Made by a program: the position numbers and the translations under genes | Notes under the pieces: generated by a model | What the model was told of the DNA's origin: nothing | Database searches by the model: none | The model's input: the letters and a program-made list of their open reading frames with translations, nothing else | Assembly (NCBI RefSeq): GCF_900143685.1 | Contig: NZ_LT671675.1 | Span: 99,111 to 163,110, forward strand | Source: Parolsenella massiliensis | GTDB taxonomy: Bacteria; Actinomycetota; Coriobacteriia; Coriobacteriales; Atopobiaceae | DNA: 64,000 nt | Direction of reading: 5' to 3' | In this document: positions 36,825 through 46,211 of the stretch, piece after piece | Layout: each line of letters opens with the position of its first letter | Position numbering within the stretch: position 1 is the first letter of the stretch

Positions 36825-39722
36825 CTATCCGAGCTTCTTAATGGCTCGCGAGATGCCGAGAAGCACGATTCCGAGAATGCCGAGAGCCCCGGCTGAGGTC
36901 GTGACGTCCCCGGTCTGGGGAATGGCCTTCTCCTGCTGGGACTGGTCGTTGCCGGGCTGTGCGGCTTCGGTCTGCGAGTCATCCGCTGGCCCCGCGGGCG
37001 TGGAGGGCTCCGGGGTCGTGGGCATCGTGGGATCCGAGGGCGTTACGGGCGTGGGGTCATCGGAGCTGCCGACCTTCTTCCATTGCGCATACACGCGCAT
37101 GCTGCGCCCCACGGGGGTCTCGTCGGTGAACGCGTCGCCAGACCCGTCCGCCTTCGTGTTCCAGCCCTCGAACGTGTAGCCGTCTCGCGTGGGGTCGTCG
37201 GGTTCGGCAAACGTGAGCGTCTCGCCCTCGTGATGCTCCTCGGACTCAATCGCCCACGGGTCGTATGCGGCCCTTCCCTCGTTGAGGTCGAACACGACCG
37301 AGATGACATCGGCAATCTGCCACTCCCAGCCGCTGGAGCCCTCGGCCTCGTCGGCGACGTTGTCGAGGAAGAGGCTCGCTGCGAGGGCGTCGCGATTCCA
37401 CAGGTGGAAGGTCCTGCGCTTGGCGGCGCTCGTCTGCTCTTGGACGATGTAGTTCTGGCCAAGCGCGGGCATCGCTAGCTTCGTGTAGTCATCTGCCGAG
37501 ACGACCTTCACGAACGAGTCGCCATCCGCGACGCCGTAGATATCCAGGGGAATCGTTCCGCCGGTGTCACTTCCGTCGTAGTTGTTGCTCACGACGGGCA
37601 GGCAGAGCGTTCCGTCGTCTCCAACGTAGTCTGCCTGCATGATCGCGGGATTCATGAGGGCCATGGTCCCTGCGTTTGTTACCTCGCCCTTGAGGTTGGC
37701 GGTGCCAAGGCTCGCGATTGTGCCGTCTGGCCCCACCTCGGTCGTGCCGGCAACGTAGAGGTCGTTGTAGTCGCTGGCCTGGGCGTACGATTGCGTCCAG
37801 GTGCCGTCGATCGATGCGTTGCCAAACACCCACGACTGGCCGCCCGTGGTCGTGAGGGAGGAGCCCTCCTCGACCTCCAGGTCTTGGCCTATCTTTGTGG
37901 TCCCATTGCCAGTCGTGAGCGAGGAATTGCCCTCGACCGTTACGTTGTTGACGGAGTAGAAGGGCTTGCTGCCATTGTTGAACTGACTTGCGTCGATCTT
38001 GACGGTGGCGCCGTCCGTGACGTTGGCGTTCTCGAACAGGTACAGGTAGCCAATTTGGGTGGGGGCGCTCGCGCTGCCGCACCCGGTGAAGATGACGCTG
38101 TCCGTAGACGAGCCGCCCTCACTCTCGAAGTGGGACTCCAGCCCCTGGATCCTCTTGATGCGTCCGCCGGTCACGCAGACCTGGGAACCCCCCGTGGCCG
38201 TGAGCATGCCATAGCTGTCGAGAATCACCTGGTCGAGGCTGCCGCCCTGCACGTTGATTTGCATCGACCCGTTGACGTCCATGTCGATGTCGGCATCGCA
38301 CCCGGCGAAGATGTCGTGGTCGTAGTCGGACTCCTCCCTGCCCTCCTGCGCGTCGTATGAGATGGTGAGCGCGTCCTTCTCTCCGGCCTGGTTGAGAATC
38401 TGGACGGCCCCATACGAGGAGTCCATGTCCTCGGCCAGGTCGCTCTCTCCACCGCCAAACAGCGAGGCATTGAGCATCTCGTCATCGCTCACGTCGACGC
38501 TCATCTCGACCGTCCCGAGAACGACGTCGCGAAGGCCGCAACCGTAGTAGGACCGACCTCCGTTGATGCCGTCGTCCCATGTGCCGTCAAGCATGGAGAA
38601 TCGCACGTTGCCAACGGTCGAGTGCCATGAGCCGCCGTGCGCGAACGACGCCGAGCCGATGGTGGCGATATGGCTCGGGGCGCCGGCGAAACCGCTCGTT
38701 ACGTATGCCGTGCCCGAGACGGTCGCGGGGGTGCGGTCGTCGGTTCCGTTTGAGGCGATGTTCTGGCCGCCGCCAAAGAGGAGCTTGACCCGACCCTGCC
38801 TCACGGAAACACGTGCGTCTCCGCCAACGGTGCCAGACTTGGTCTTTTGTGCCCTGCCGCCGCCAAAGACGTTGTCGACGATGACATTCGCGTCATCGAT
38901 GAGCACGCTCGTGCTGCCGCTCACGGCACTGTCGGAGCCTCCGCCATAGACGTATGCCCAATCGGCGTGGCCTCGAAGCGTGAGGCTCGTGTCGCCCGAG
39001 ACGTCTTGTCCCTCGGGCCCACCTCCGAACAGATGCGAGTCAGCCCTATTGGCGAGCGAGAAGCTTGCCGTGGTCTCGAACGAGTGGCCGCAGGCGTAGA
39101 GAACGCACCAACCATTCGCTGCTCCGTCGTGGGCCTCCCAGGCGAGGCTGGCACAGGCGTTGTCGAACGTGACGTCTCCTTCGAGGCAAGCTGCGAGCTG
39201 GAGCGTGTGCTGGTTGCCCTCGGCGCTTGTGACGGTGACGTGTTTGCCGGCTACGCCAGCGAACTCGATGTCGGTGATGCTGGCCGTAAGAACGATGGTC
39301 GAGTCGTCGTCCTCTGACGAGGCGATTTGCTGAAGCGCTTGTGAGAGCTCGTCGGCTGTTCCCACCGAATAGGTTGTGCCTTGGCGGAGGGAAGACGTGG
39401 TGGCTGCGCCCTGCGTCTCGATGCCTTGGGCGGGTGCTTGGGCGTCTTGAGTGTCTGTTGTCTGAGAGTCTGAGTTTTGTGCGTCCTGCATCTGCGCGCT
39501 TTGGTCACCCGTGGTCTGGGCGCTTTCGGGGGCCTCGGCGTCTGCTTCGGGTGCCGTCTCGTCTGACGCGGGGGACGTCTCGTCTGCTATCTGCAGGGCT
39601 CCGGCAGATGACGCGGGCTGTGCTGCCCCGGCGCTTGCCTCTGACGCAAGCGCCATGTTTGGCGAAAGGGCGAGAACGGCGCAGAGCCCCGCCACGACGG
39701 CGGGGTGATGTGAATGGCTCAT
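36825..39722 (-). CDS. Large cell-wall-anchored surface protein (IPQTG sorting signal)
   Basis: A 965-residue secreted protein. The start is the ATG preceding a signal peptide (HHPAVVAGLCAVLALSPNMALA); AGAGAAG lies upstream. Residues about 30-130 are a Ser/Thr/Ala/Gln-rich disordered stretch. The middle (130-700) has repeated Gly/Val/Thr beta-helix-like turns (VFGGGRAQ, LFGGGQN, LFGGGE). An InlB B-repeat-like module follows near 850-905 (YTFEGWNTKADGSGD, VYAQWKK). The C-terminus has a Pro/Thr linker, IPQTG, a hydrophobic helix and a KKLG tail. It is an adhesin-type surface protein; the ligand is unknown. Ile at the first sortase position is less common than Leu. Confidence 0.9.
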   Translation of the reverse strand: MSHSHHPAVVAGLCAVLALSPNMALASEASAGAAQPASSAGALQIADETSPASDETAPEADAEAPESAQTTGDQSAQMQDAQNSDSQTTDTQDAQAPAQGIETQGAATTSSLRQGTTYSVGTADELSQALQQIASSEDDDSTIVLTASITDIEFAGVAGKHVTVTSAEGNQHTLQLAACLEGDVTFDNACASLAWEAHDGAANGWCVLYACGHSFETTASFSLANRADSHLFGGGPEGQDVSGDTSLTLRGHADWAYVYGGGSDSAVSGSTSVLIDDANVIVDNVFGGGRAQKTKSGTVGGDARVSVRQGRVKLLFGGGQNIASNGTDDRTPATVSGTAYVTSGFAGAPSHIATIGSASFAHGGSWHSTVGNVRFSMLDGTWDDGINGGRSYYGCGLRDVVLGTVEMSVDVSDDEMLNASLFGGGESDLAEDMDSSYGAVQILNQAGEKDALTISYDAQEGREESDYDHDIFAGCDADIDMDVNGSMQINVQGGSLDQVILDSYGMLTATGGSQVCVTGGRIKRIQGLESHFESEGGSSTDSVIFTGCGSASAPTQIGYLYLFENANVTDGATVKIDASQFNNGSKPFYSVNNVTVEGNSSLTTGNGTTKIGQDLEVEEGSSLTTTGGQSWVFGNASIDGTWTQSYAQASDYNDLYVAGTTEVGPDGTIASLGTANLKGEVTNAGTMALMNPAIMQADYVGDDGTLCLPVVSNNYDGSDTGGTIPLDIYGVADGDSFVKVVSADDYTKLAMPALGQNYIVQEQTSAAKRRTFHLWNRDALAASLFLDNVADEAEGSSGWEWQIADVISVVFDLNEGRAAYDPWAIESEEHHEGETLTFAEPDDPTRDGYTFEGWNTKADGSGDAFTDETPVGRSMRVYAQWKKVGSSDDPTPVTPSDPTMPTTPEPSTPAGPADDSQTEAAQPGNDQSQQEKAIPQTGDVTTSAGALGILGIVLLGISRAIKKLG

Positions 39723-39829
39723 CGGGCTTCTCTCTACTTTGTCTGGAACAAGAGGGATTCGCCCGAGGGCTCGTCTGTCTCGCCTCAGAGACAATAATTA
39801 ACACCTAACGCTAGGCGTTTCAAAAATGA

Positions 39830-39839
39830 GGGGGGGGGG
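39830..39839. repeat. Homopolymeric G10 tract
   Basis: Ten consecutive G residues in the AT-rich divergent promoter region between the surface-protein gene and the bile salt hydrolase. Adjacent sequence contains AATCAACG/GGTTGATT inverted arms (about 39844-39873). Confidence 0.8.
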
Positions 39840-40020
39840 ATAAATCAACGATCAATCGGTGAACGGTTGATTTGCTCTCGCACCTGCGCATTCACGAGGG
39901 GTACACATGGGCTGGGTAGAAGGCGCTTGTCTCGGGGCGAGTGGGTGGCACAACGCTGCCCGGTCTCGTGGCGATACGGGCGGCGTGCCCAGGCGCACCC
40001 GCTCGGGAAGGGAAGAGGAA

Positions 40021-40989
40021 ATGTGCACAGGAGTTAGGTTCACCGGAGATGCGGGCGAGATGTACTTTGGCCGCAACCTCGACTGGAGCTGTGGCTACGG
40101 CGAGCGCGTGCGCGTCATGCCCAAGGGATTCCCCGCGAGCTACCGCTTCATGGATGACGCCCCGGCGGCGCACGCCGCCATTGGCATGTGTGTCGACTTC
40201 AACAACTACCCCATGTTCTTCGACTGCGGCAACGATGTCGGGCTTGCCGTGGCGGGCCTTAACTTCCCCGGCTACGCCGCCTATGCCGACGCCCCGGCAG
40301 AGGGTCGCACGAACGTGTGCGCCTTCGAGTTCCCGCTGTGGGTCGCCGCGAACTTCTCGAACGTGGCCGAGGTCGAGGCGGCGCTCGCGGACGTGACGAT
40401 CGTGGGCGCCTCGGCAGGCGAGGGCCTTGGCGTGTCCTACCTGCACTGGATCATTGGCGACGCCGAGCGCAGCATCGTGGTGGAGAGCCGTGCGGACGGT
40501 ATGCACGTGCTCGACGACCCCGTTGACGTGCTCGCCAACCAGCCCTCGCTCGAGTGGCACCTGGAGAACCTGCGCGGCTACATCACGGCGACGAACGACT
40601 TCCCCGCCACGGCAAAGTGGCGCGCGGCGGACCTCGCTCCCTACGGCGCCGGCGCGGGCATGCACGGCATCCCGGGCGACTGCTACTCGCCGTCTCGCTT
40701 CGTGAAGGCCGCCTACCTCAACGCCAACTATCCCGAGAAGGTCGGCGAGCATGACAACGTGATCCGCATGCTTCGCACGCTCGAGGGCGTTGCCATGGTG
40801 GAGGGCGCGGCCCGCATGGGCAACGGAGACTTCGAGAAGACGCTCTACACGAGCTGCTTCTCGGCCAAGACGGGCACGTACTACTACACCACCTACGATG
40901 ACCCCGCGATCCGCCACGTGAGCCTGGCAGACGCCGCGGGCGCACCGGCAGACAAGCTCGTGTGTCCCGATCCCAGCCGCAAGTGGTAG
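40021..40989 (+). CDS. bsh: Bile salt hydrolase/choloylglycine hydrolase
   Basis: The 322-residue Ntn-hydrolase deconjugates glycine- or taurine-linked bile acids. After Met removal Cys2 is the nucleophile (MCTGVRF), and the conserved active-site residues R18 and D21 are in FGRNLDW. N81 and other family positions (LANQPSLEWHLENLRGY) are present. The ATG follows GGAAGGGAAGAGG. Length and the AVAGLNFPGYA loop match bile salt hydrolases rather than penicillin V acylases, although the distinction from sequence alone is imperfect. It points to an intestinal habitat. Confidence 0.92.
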   Translation: MCTGVRFTGDAGEMYFGRNLDWSCGYGERVRVMPKGFPASYRFMDDAPAAHAAIGMCVDFNNYPMFFDCGNDVGLAVAGLNFPGYAAYADAPAEGRTNVCAFEFPLWVAANFSNVAEVEAALADVTIVGASAGEGLGVSYLHWIIGDAERSIVVESRADGMHVLDDPVDVLANQPSLEWHLENLRGYITATNDFPATAKWRAADLAPYGAGAGMHGIPGDCYSPSRFVKAAYLNANYPEKVGEHDNVIRMLRTLEGVAMVEGAARMGNGDFEKTLYTSCFSAKTGTYYYTTYDDPAIRHVSLADAAGAPADKLVCPDPSRKW

Positions 40990-40990
40990 C

Positions 40991-41102
40991 CATGCCATTG
41001 CATGCCATTGGGGACGGGTCCCTCTGACATGCCAAACGAACCCGTCCCCTTTGACGTCCCCTTTGACAGCTGACATGCCAAACGAACCCGTCCCCAATGG
41101 CA
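40991..41102. repeat. Tandem type B repeats
   Basis: Two facing copies of a GGGGACGGGTT(C) element (ATTGGGGACGGGTCC and the complement AACGAACCCGTCCCC, repeated), with ATGCCA edges, between convergent bsh and a small zinc-ribbon gene. Confidence 0.85.
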
Positions 41103-41103
41103 G

Positions 41104-41400
41104 CTACTTCTTGGCCGCCTTGTGCGTGAGGTGCCAGCCTCCGCAGTAGGGGCAGCGGTAGCAGTGCAGGTCCCTTGACCCATGGCGCTCGCAGCTGCGG
41201 ATGGCGTCCTTGGCGTCCGTCTCGCTGACATAGCGCTTCTTGCGCTCGCAGGCCTTGTACCTCAGGGCCTGCGAGCGCCGCTCTTCCTGCTGGGCGCGGC
41301 GTGCGTCCTCGCGGGCAAAGACGCCTCCCAGCTCGTCTCCCAGCCCCTGCTCGAAGCTGTGGCGCTGCGCCATGCGCGCGCTCTTCTTCCTGCTGCCCAT
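41104..41400 (-). CDS. Small basic protein with a C-terminal zinc ribbon
   Basis: A 98-residue protein; the ATG at 41400 has GGAGGGC four bases away. The N-terminal half is charged and helical (SFEQGLGDELGGVF, EDARRAQQEERRSQ). The C-terminal part (RKKRYVSETDAKDAIRSCE, then HCYRCPYCGGWHLTHK) carries a Cys-x2-Cys plus His residues that suit a treble-clef or zinc-ribbon fold. Similar C-termini are common in actinobacterial small proteins of unknown function. It may bind nucleic acid; this is inference. Confidence 0.7.
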   Translation of the reverse strand: MGSRKKSARMAQRHSFEQGLGDELGGVFAREDARRAQQEERRSQALRYKACERKKRYVSETDAKDAIRSCERHGSRDLHCYRCPYCGGWHLTHKAAKK

Positions 41401-41501
41401 CTGCCCTCCATGCATTCTGATGCCAAGAGTCTACTTCTTACGGGCGGGCACCGCCGGTCCTTCTCGGCTATGCTCTTTGCAGCCGAGACGAGAGGAAGAA
41501 G

Positions 41502-41972
41502 ATGCGCTACGCCGTCGTTGCCGTGGGCAAGCTCAAGGAGAAGTTCTGGGTCCAGGCCTGCGCCGAGTACGTGAAACGCCTGGGCGCCTACGCAAAGGTC
41601 GAGATGCGCGAGGTGGCAGACATCGACCCGGCGCGCGCCGGCGGTGTCGAGGCGAGCCGTGCGCGCGAGGGCCAGGAGATTCTTGCGGCCATTCCTGCGC
41701 GCAGCCACGTGATCCTTCTCGCCATCGATGGCAAGCAGCGAAGCAGCGAGCAGTTCTCGGCCCACCTCGACGAGCTGGCGCTTCGCGGCAAGAGCGACCT
41801 CACGTTTGTGATAGGCGGCTCGGACGGCGTGTCGCCCGAGGTGCGCGCCCGCGCCAACGAGACGTTCTCGTTTGGCCCCATCACGCTGCCGCACAACCTC
41901 GCCCGCGTCGTGCTTCTCGAGCAGCTCTACCGCGCCTGCAAGATCAGCCGCGGCGAGCCTTACCACAAGTAG
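41502..41972 (+). CDS. rlmH: 23S rRNA (pseudouridine1915-N3)-methyltransferase
   Basis: The 156-residue SPOUT methyltransferase modifies helix 69 of 23S rRNA. Diagnostic motifs are VGKLKEKFW at the start, LLAIDGKQRSSEQFS, the SAM-binding knot FVIGGSDGVSP and the C-terminal ITLPHNLARVVLLEQLYRA then GEPYHK. The ATG follows GAGAGGAAGAAG. Length is normal for the family. Confidence 0.97.
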   Translation: MRYAVVAVGKLKEKFWVQACAEYVKRLGAYAKVEMREVADIDPARAGGVEASRAREGQEILAAIPARSHVILLAIDGKQRSSEQFSAHLDELALRGKSDLTFVIGGSDGVSPEVRARANETFSFGPITLPHNLARVVLLEQLYRACKISRGEPYHK

Positions 41973-42010
41973 GCCGCGCCGTCCAAGAACCGCGCGAGAA
42001 GGACGAGAAA

Positions 42011-42040
42011 GGCCCCGCCATCCGCAAGGACGACGGGGCC
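42011..42040 (-). terminator. Terminator of pflB
   Basis: GGCCCCG (42011-42017) and CGGGGCC (42034-42040) form a stem followed on the minus strand by TTTCTC. Confidence 0.6.
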
Positions 42041-42067
42041 TGGCTGCAAGGTGTCCGGAATCGGGCG

Positions 42068-44338
42068 CTACATGCTCGTGTGGCAGGTGCGGGCGATGAC
42101 GTCCAGCTGCTGCTCGCGCGTGAGGTCGATGAACTTCACGGCGTAGCCGGAGACGCGGATGGTGAAGTTGGCGTACTCGGGCTTCTCGGGGTGCTCCATG
42201 GCGTCCTTGAGCTTCTCCACGCCAAAGACGTTGACGTTGAGGTGGTGGGCGCCGTTGGCGAAGTAGCCGTCCATGACGTTCACGAGGTTGTTGACGCGCT
42301 GCTCGGTGTCATTGCCCAGCGCGGACGGGTTGATCGTCTGCGTGTTGGAGATGCCGTCCAGGGCGTACTCGTAGGGGAGCTTGGCCACGGAGTTGAGCGA
42401 GGCGAGCAGGCCGTTCTGCTCGGCACCGTAGGCGGGGTTGGCGCCCGGGGCGAACGGGGTGAAGGCCTTGCGGCCGTCGGGGGTGCCGCCCGTGGCCTTG
42501 CCGTACACCACGTTCGAGGTGATCGTGAGGATCGAGGTCGTGGGCTCGGAGTTGCGGTAGGTGTGGTGCTTGGCGATCTTCTTCATGAAGGTCTTGAGCA
42601 GCCACACGGCAATCTCGTCGGCGCGGTCGTCGTCGTTGCCGTACTTGGGGAAGTCGCCCTCGACCTCGTAGTCCACGACGATGCCCTGCTCGTCACGGAT
42701 GGTCTTGACGCGGGCGTACTTCATGGCCGAGATGGAGTCCACGACATGCGAGAAGCCGGCGATGCCCGTGGCGAACGTGCGGCGGACGTTCGTGTCGATG
42801 AGAGCCATCTCGGCGGCCTCGTAGTAGTACTTGTCGTGCATGTACTGGATGAGGTTCAGGATGTTGACGTAGAGGTCGGCCAGCCAGTCCATCATGAGGT
42901 CGAACTTGTGCATGACCTCGCCGTAGTCCAGGTACTCGCTCGTGACGGGCGCGTACTCGGGGCCCACCTGCATGTGGTTGCCCTGCTTGTCGAGGAACTT
43001 CTCGTCCTTGCCGCCGTTGATGGCGTAGTTGAGCGCCTTGGCGAGGTTGGCGCGGGCACCGAAGAACTGCATCTCCTTGCCGGTCTCGGTGGCCGAGACG
43101 CAGCAGCAGATGGAGTAGTCGTCGCCCCATACCGGGCGCATGACGTCGTCGTTCTCGTACTGGATCGAGGACGTGTTGACCGAGATCTTGGCAGCGTACT
43201 TGCGGAAGTTGTCCGGAAGGCGCTTGCTGTAGAGCACGGTGAGGTTGGGCTCGGGGGCCGGGCCCATGTTCTCGAGCGTGTGCAGGAAGCGGTAGTCGTT
43301 CTTGGTCACCATGTGGCGGCCGTCCTGGCCAAGGCCGGCGACCTCGAGCGTGGCCCAAACCGGGTCGCCCGAGAACAGCGCCTGGTAGCTGGGGATGCGC
43401 GCGAACTTGACGATGCGCAGCTTCAGCACGAGGTGGTCGATGAGCTCCTGAGCCTCGGACTCGGAGATCTTGCCGGCGGTGAGGTCGCGCTGGATGTAGA
43501 TGTCCAGGAACGTGGACACGCGGCCCACAGACATGGCGGCGCCGTTCTGCGTCTTGATGGCGGCCAGGTAGCCAAAGTAGAGCCACTGGACGGCCTCGTG
43601 GGCGTCGCGGGCGGGCTGGGAGATGTCATAGCCGTAGGCGGCGGCCATCTCCTTCATGCCCTTAAGGGCGCGGATCTGGTCAGCGATCTCCTCGCGGGCG
43701 CGAACGACGTCGTCGGTCATGGTGCGGCCGCCGCAGTTGTTGAGGTCCTCCTGCTTGCCGGCGATGAGGCGGTCGATGCCGTAGAGGGCCACGCGGCGGT
43801 AGTCGCCCACGATGCGGCCGCGGCCGTAGGTGTCGGGAAGTCCCGTGATGACGTGGGAGTGGCGGGCGGCGCGCATCTCGGGGGTGTACGCGTCAAAGAC
43901 GCCCTGATTGTGCGTCTTGCGGTACTCGTTGAAGATCTGGTTGTACTTGTCGTTCACGTGGAAGCCGTAGTTCTCGGCCGCCTGCTGGGCCATCTTGATG
44001 CCGCCGTAGGGCATGAAGGCGCGCTTGAGCGGCTTGTCGGTCTGCAGACCCACGACCTGCTCCAGGTCCTTGAGCTCAGGATCGATGTAGCCGGCGCCGT
44101 AGGCGGTGAGGCCGGAGACGACCTCGGTCTCGCACTCGAGCACGCCGTTGTTGGCGCGCTCGGCGGCCTGGAGCTCCTGGACCTTGTCCCAGAGCTTGTC
44201 CGTGGCCTCGGTGGGACCGGCGAGGAACGACTCGTCGCCGTCATAGGCGGTGTAGTTGCGCTGGATGAAGTCGCGGACGTTGATGTCGTCCACCCAGTGC
44301 CCGCCGGCAAAGCCAGCCCACTCTTCTCGTAGTGCCAT
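42068..44338 (-). CDS. pflB: Formate C-acetyltransferase (pyruvate formate-lyase)
   Basis: The 756-residue glycyl radical enzyme splits pyruvate plus CoA into acetyl-CoA and formate under anaerobiosis. The ATG is preceded by GGAGGACTAC. Catalytic cysteines lie in [20 protein letters not shown] (three consecutive Cys rather than the usual two). The glycyl radical site is RVSGYAV near Gly731, 26 residues from the C-terminus. Length is normal. It is 81 bp downstream of its activator gene pflA and shares the Fnr-box promoter ahead of pflA, unless a separate promoter exists in that gap. Confidence 0.97.
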   Translation of the reverse strand: MALREEWAGFAGGHWVDDINVRDFIQRNYTAYDGDESFLAGPTEATDKLWDKVQELQAAERANNGVLECETEVVSGLTAYGAGYIDPELKDLEQVVGLQTDKPLKRAFMPYGGIKMAQQAAENYGFHVNDKYNQIFNEYRKTHNQGVFDAYTPEMRAARHSHVITGLPDTYGRGRIVGDYRRVALYGIDRLIAGKQEDLNNCGGRTMTDDVVRAREEIADQIRALKGMKEMAAAYGYDISQPARDAHEAVQWLYFGYLAAIKTQNGAAMSVGRVSTFLDIYIQRDLTAGKISESEAQELIDHLVLKLRIVKFARIPSYQALFSGDPVWATLEVAGLGQDGRHMVTKNDYRFLHTLENMGPAPEPNLTVLYSKRLPDNFRKYAAKISVNTSSIQYENDDVMRPVWGDDYSICCCVSATETGKEMQFFGARANLAKALNYAINGGKDEKFLDKQGNHMQVGPEYAPVTSEYLDYGEVMHKFDLMMDWLADLYVNILNLIQYMHDKYYYEAAEMALIDTNVRRTFATGIAGFSHVVDSISAMKYARVKTIRDEQGIVVDYEVEGDFPKYGNDDDRADEIAVWLLKTFMKKIAKHHTYRNSEPTTSILTITSNVVYGKATGGTPDGRKAFTPFAPGANPAYGAEQNGLLASLNSVAKLPYEYALDGISNTQTINPSALGNDTEQRVNNLVNVMDGYFANGAHHLNVNVFGVEKLKDAMEHPEKPEYANFTIRVSGYAVKFIDLTREQQLDVIARTCHTSM

Positions 44339-44419
44339 GTAGTCCTCCCTTTGCGCCGCTGCTGGGCAGTCTCGGCGCGGTCGATGTTTTCCCGGCGCGC
44401 CCCGCGTCGGGTGGGGTAC

Positions 44420-45202
44420 CTAGGGTTGCGGCGTGGTTGGCTCGTCGTCGCTTTCGTTGGTCGAGACGCTCTCCTCGCCGCGCAGGATCGCCTGCGCTCG
44501 CTCCGTGCGCCCGGGCGTGGGTGGCTCGACGTCTCCCAGCGTGTAGGGGATGCCAAGCTCCTCCCACTTGAAGACGCCGAGCGTGTGGTAGGGCAGCACC
44601 TCGACGCGCCTCACGCAGCCGCCGAGAGAGGCGATGAAGGCGCGCGTGCGGGCGAGGGCCGCGTCGTCGTCCGTGTAGCCGGCGACGAGCACCTGGCGAA
44701 TCCACAGGTCCTGACCGCGCTCGGCAAGCCAGCGCAGGCAGTCGAGGATGTTGCCGTTGGTGCGGCCCGTGAGTCTGAGGTGCACCTCGGGGTCGATGTG
44801 CTTGATGTCGGCGATGACGAGGTCGCAGGAGTCCATGACGCGCTCGAAGGCGGCGAGGGCGTCTGGCTCGCGCGAGAACGGGGAGAGCGAGGTGTCGAGG
44901 CACGTGTTGATGCCGCGCGCGTGCGCCTGCTCGAAGAGCTCGGCCACGAATTCGGGCTGGGCCAGAGCCTCTCCGCCCGAGACGGTGATGCCGCCGTCTG
45001 GGCCCCAGTAGCTGCGGTAGCGCTCCGCGCGGTCCAGAATCTCGGCCGGCTCCATGAGCGTGCCACCGTCCGTGCGCCACGTGTCGGGGTTGTGGCAGTA
45101 ACGGCAGCGCATGGAGCATCCCTGGAGAAAGACGAGAAAGCGAACGCCCGGCCCGTCAGCCGAGCCAAACGACTCAATGGAGTGGACGCGACCCTTGGTC
45201 AT
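44420..45202 (-). CDS. pflA: Pyruvate formate-lyase activating enzyme
   Basis: The 260-residue radical SAM enzyme installs the glycyl radical in PflB. The start at ATG 45202 was chosen: the 37-codon-longer frame begins inside the Fnr box, upstream of the predicted transcription start. The cluster motif is Cys29/33/36 in GCSMRCRYCHNPDTW, preceded by ESFGSADGPGVRFLVFLQG; GGITVSGGEALAQ and DIKHID are further family signatures. The Asp/Glu/Pro-rich extension at the C-terminus (about 30 residues) is longer than in E. coli PflA. Confidence 0.95.
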   Translation of the reverse strand: MTKGRVHSIESFGSADGPGVRFLVFLQGCSMRCRYCHNPDTWRTDGGTLMEPAEILDRAERYRSYWGPDGGITVSGGEALAQPEFVAELFEQAHARGINTCLDTSLSPFSREPDALAAFERVMDSCDLVIADIKHIDPEVHLRLTGRTNGNILDCLRWLAERGQDLWIRQVLVAGYTDDDAALARTRAFIASLGGCVRRVEVLPYHTLGVFKWEELGIPYTLGDVEPPTPGRTERAQAILRGEESVSTNESDDEPTTPQP

Positions 45203-45271
45203 GCTGCCTGCCTCGCTCGTTACCTGCGACGATGTGGCGACGGGAGCTCTGCTGCCTTTGTCGCCGGATGA

Positions 45272-45277
45272 AATGTA
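45272..45277 (-). promoter_or_regulatory. -10 element of pflA-pflB
   Basis: TACATT on the minus strand, exactly 22 nt beyond the Fnr-type box. This is the spacing of class II Crp/Fnr-activated promoters (site centred near -41.5). Confidence 0.6.
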
Positions 45278-45299
45278 GTCGCTGGGCGAGGGAAGTTCC

Positions 45300-45313
45300 T
45301 TGACCGTAATCAA
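45300..45313. promoter_or_regulatory. Fnr-type box upstream of pflA
   Basis: TTGAC-CGTA-ATCAA matches TTGAT-N4-ATCAA at nine of ten positions. It lies about 98 bp upstream of the pflA start, with the Fnr-like regulator gene next door. Confidence 0.75.
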
Positions 45314-45349
45314 ATAGCGAGAAAAAATTGTTTAATGAGGTTAACTTGT

Positions 45350-45386
45350 GTCATCGTGCCGTCGGGGACGGGTTCCCGTGTCACGC
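45350..45386. repeat. Type B repeat
   Basis: GTGTCATCGTGCCGTCGGGGACGGGTTC then CCGTGTCACGC; a single copy at the 3' end of the Fnr-like gene. Confidence 0.75.
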
Positions 45387-45388
45387 GC

Positions 45389-46123
45389 CTATGCCTCCGA
45401 GACGCGGGCGAGCCCCTCGCGGTCGAGCACGAGCAGCCGGCCGCGGCCCGTCCTCTTCACGAGCCCCTCGCGATCGAAGCGCGCGATGTTGCGCGAGACG
45501 GTCTCGGGTCGCAGGCCCACCGAGCTTGCGATGTCCTCGAGCTTGAGGTGGATCTCGGGACCGGTGCAGCTGCGGTCGCGCACGAGCAGGTACTCGGCGA
45601 GGCGCCTTCTGGGGTCGCGGATGCTCAGCATCATGATGCGCTCCTCGGCACGGTCGAGCTCGGTGCAGACCATGCGGATGAGCCCCATGGCCACGTCGGG
45701 GTGGTTCGCGAGCATCTGCTCGACGTCGGCGCGATGAATCCGGCACAGGCGCACGGGCGTGAGGCACGAGACGGAATAGCCGTAGGTGTGGTTGTCGAGA
45801 AACAGGCCGTGCCACAGCGCCTGGCCGTCATGCAGGACGTCGAGGACGTACTGCTCGCCGTCCGACGTGCTGCGGTACGTCTTGATGCGCCCGGAGCGCA
45901 CCACGATGATCGACTCGATGGGGTCGCCCTCGTGCGCGATGATGGCGCCGCTCTCGTGCGTCGTGTGGCGTGCGCGTGCGAGAAGCTCGCGCTTTGCCGG
46001 GGAGGGGAGGTCGGCGAACAGGCGGATGTTGTCCATGCACGAGCTTCCGGCCCTGCTGAACGCGCAGTCGTGGCCGGCGCCGGCGCACACGCGCCTGTCC
46101 TCGGGAACGGCGTCGATCGCCAT
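45389..46123 (-). CDS. Crp/Fnr-family transcriptional regulator (Fnr-like)
   Basis: The 244-residue protein has a cNMP-like beta-roll (residues about 30-150: IIAHEGDPIESIIVVRSGRIKTY), a dimerisation helix and a C-terminal winged HTH. The recognition helix GLRPETVSRNIARF retains the E..SR triad that reads TTGAT half-sites in Fnr. The N-terminal region carries Cys13, Cys20 and Cys29 (with further Cys in the beta-roll), which may ligate an oxygen-sensing 4Fe-4S cluster. The spacing differs from E. coli Fnr. Position next to pflA-pflB and a box in that promoter make it the probable anaerobic activator. The ATG start at 46123 was preferred over an upstream TTG. Confidence 0.9.
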   Translation of the reverse strand: MAIDAVPEDRRVCAGAGHDCAFSRAGSSCMDNIRLFADLPSPAKRELLARARHTTHESGAIIAHEGDPIESIIVVRSGRIKTYRSTSDGEQYVLDVLHDGQALWHGLFLDNHTYGYSVSCLTPVRLCRIHRADVEQMLANHPDVAMGLIRMVCTELDRAEERIMMLSIRDPRRRLAEYLLVRDRSCTGPEIHLKLEDIASSVGLRPETVSRNIARFDREGLVKRTGRGRLLVLDREGLARVSEA

Positions 46124-46197
46124 GGGCAACCGCCTCTCTCTTGGGTGGCGGCTGGGCGCCGCCTGCTGTGGCGATTATAGCCACCCCGTCCAGGCGC

Positions 46198-46203
46198 TAG
46201 AAT
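46198..46203 (+). promoter_or_regulatory. -10 element for a near-leaderless rsmJ transcript
   Basis: TAGAAT lies 8 nt before the ATG at 46212, so transcription probably starts within a base or two of that codon. Confidence 0.45.
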
Positions 46204-46211
46204 TGGCGGGT

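Noticed and set aside
41240-44332. 1030-codon plus-strand open frame
   Set aside because: It is antisense to pflB, whose product is unmistakable.
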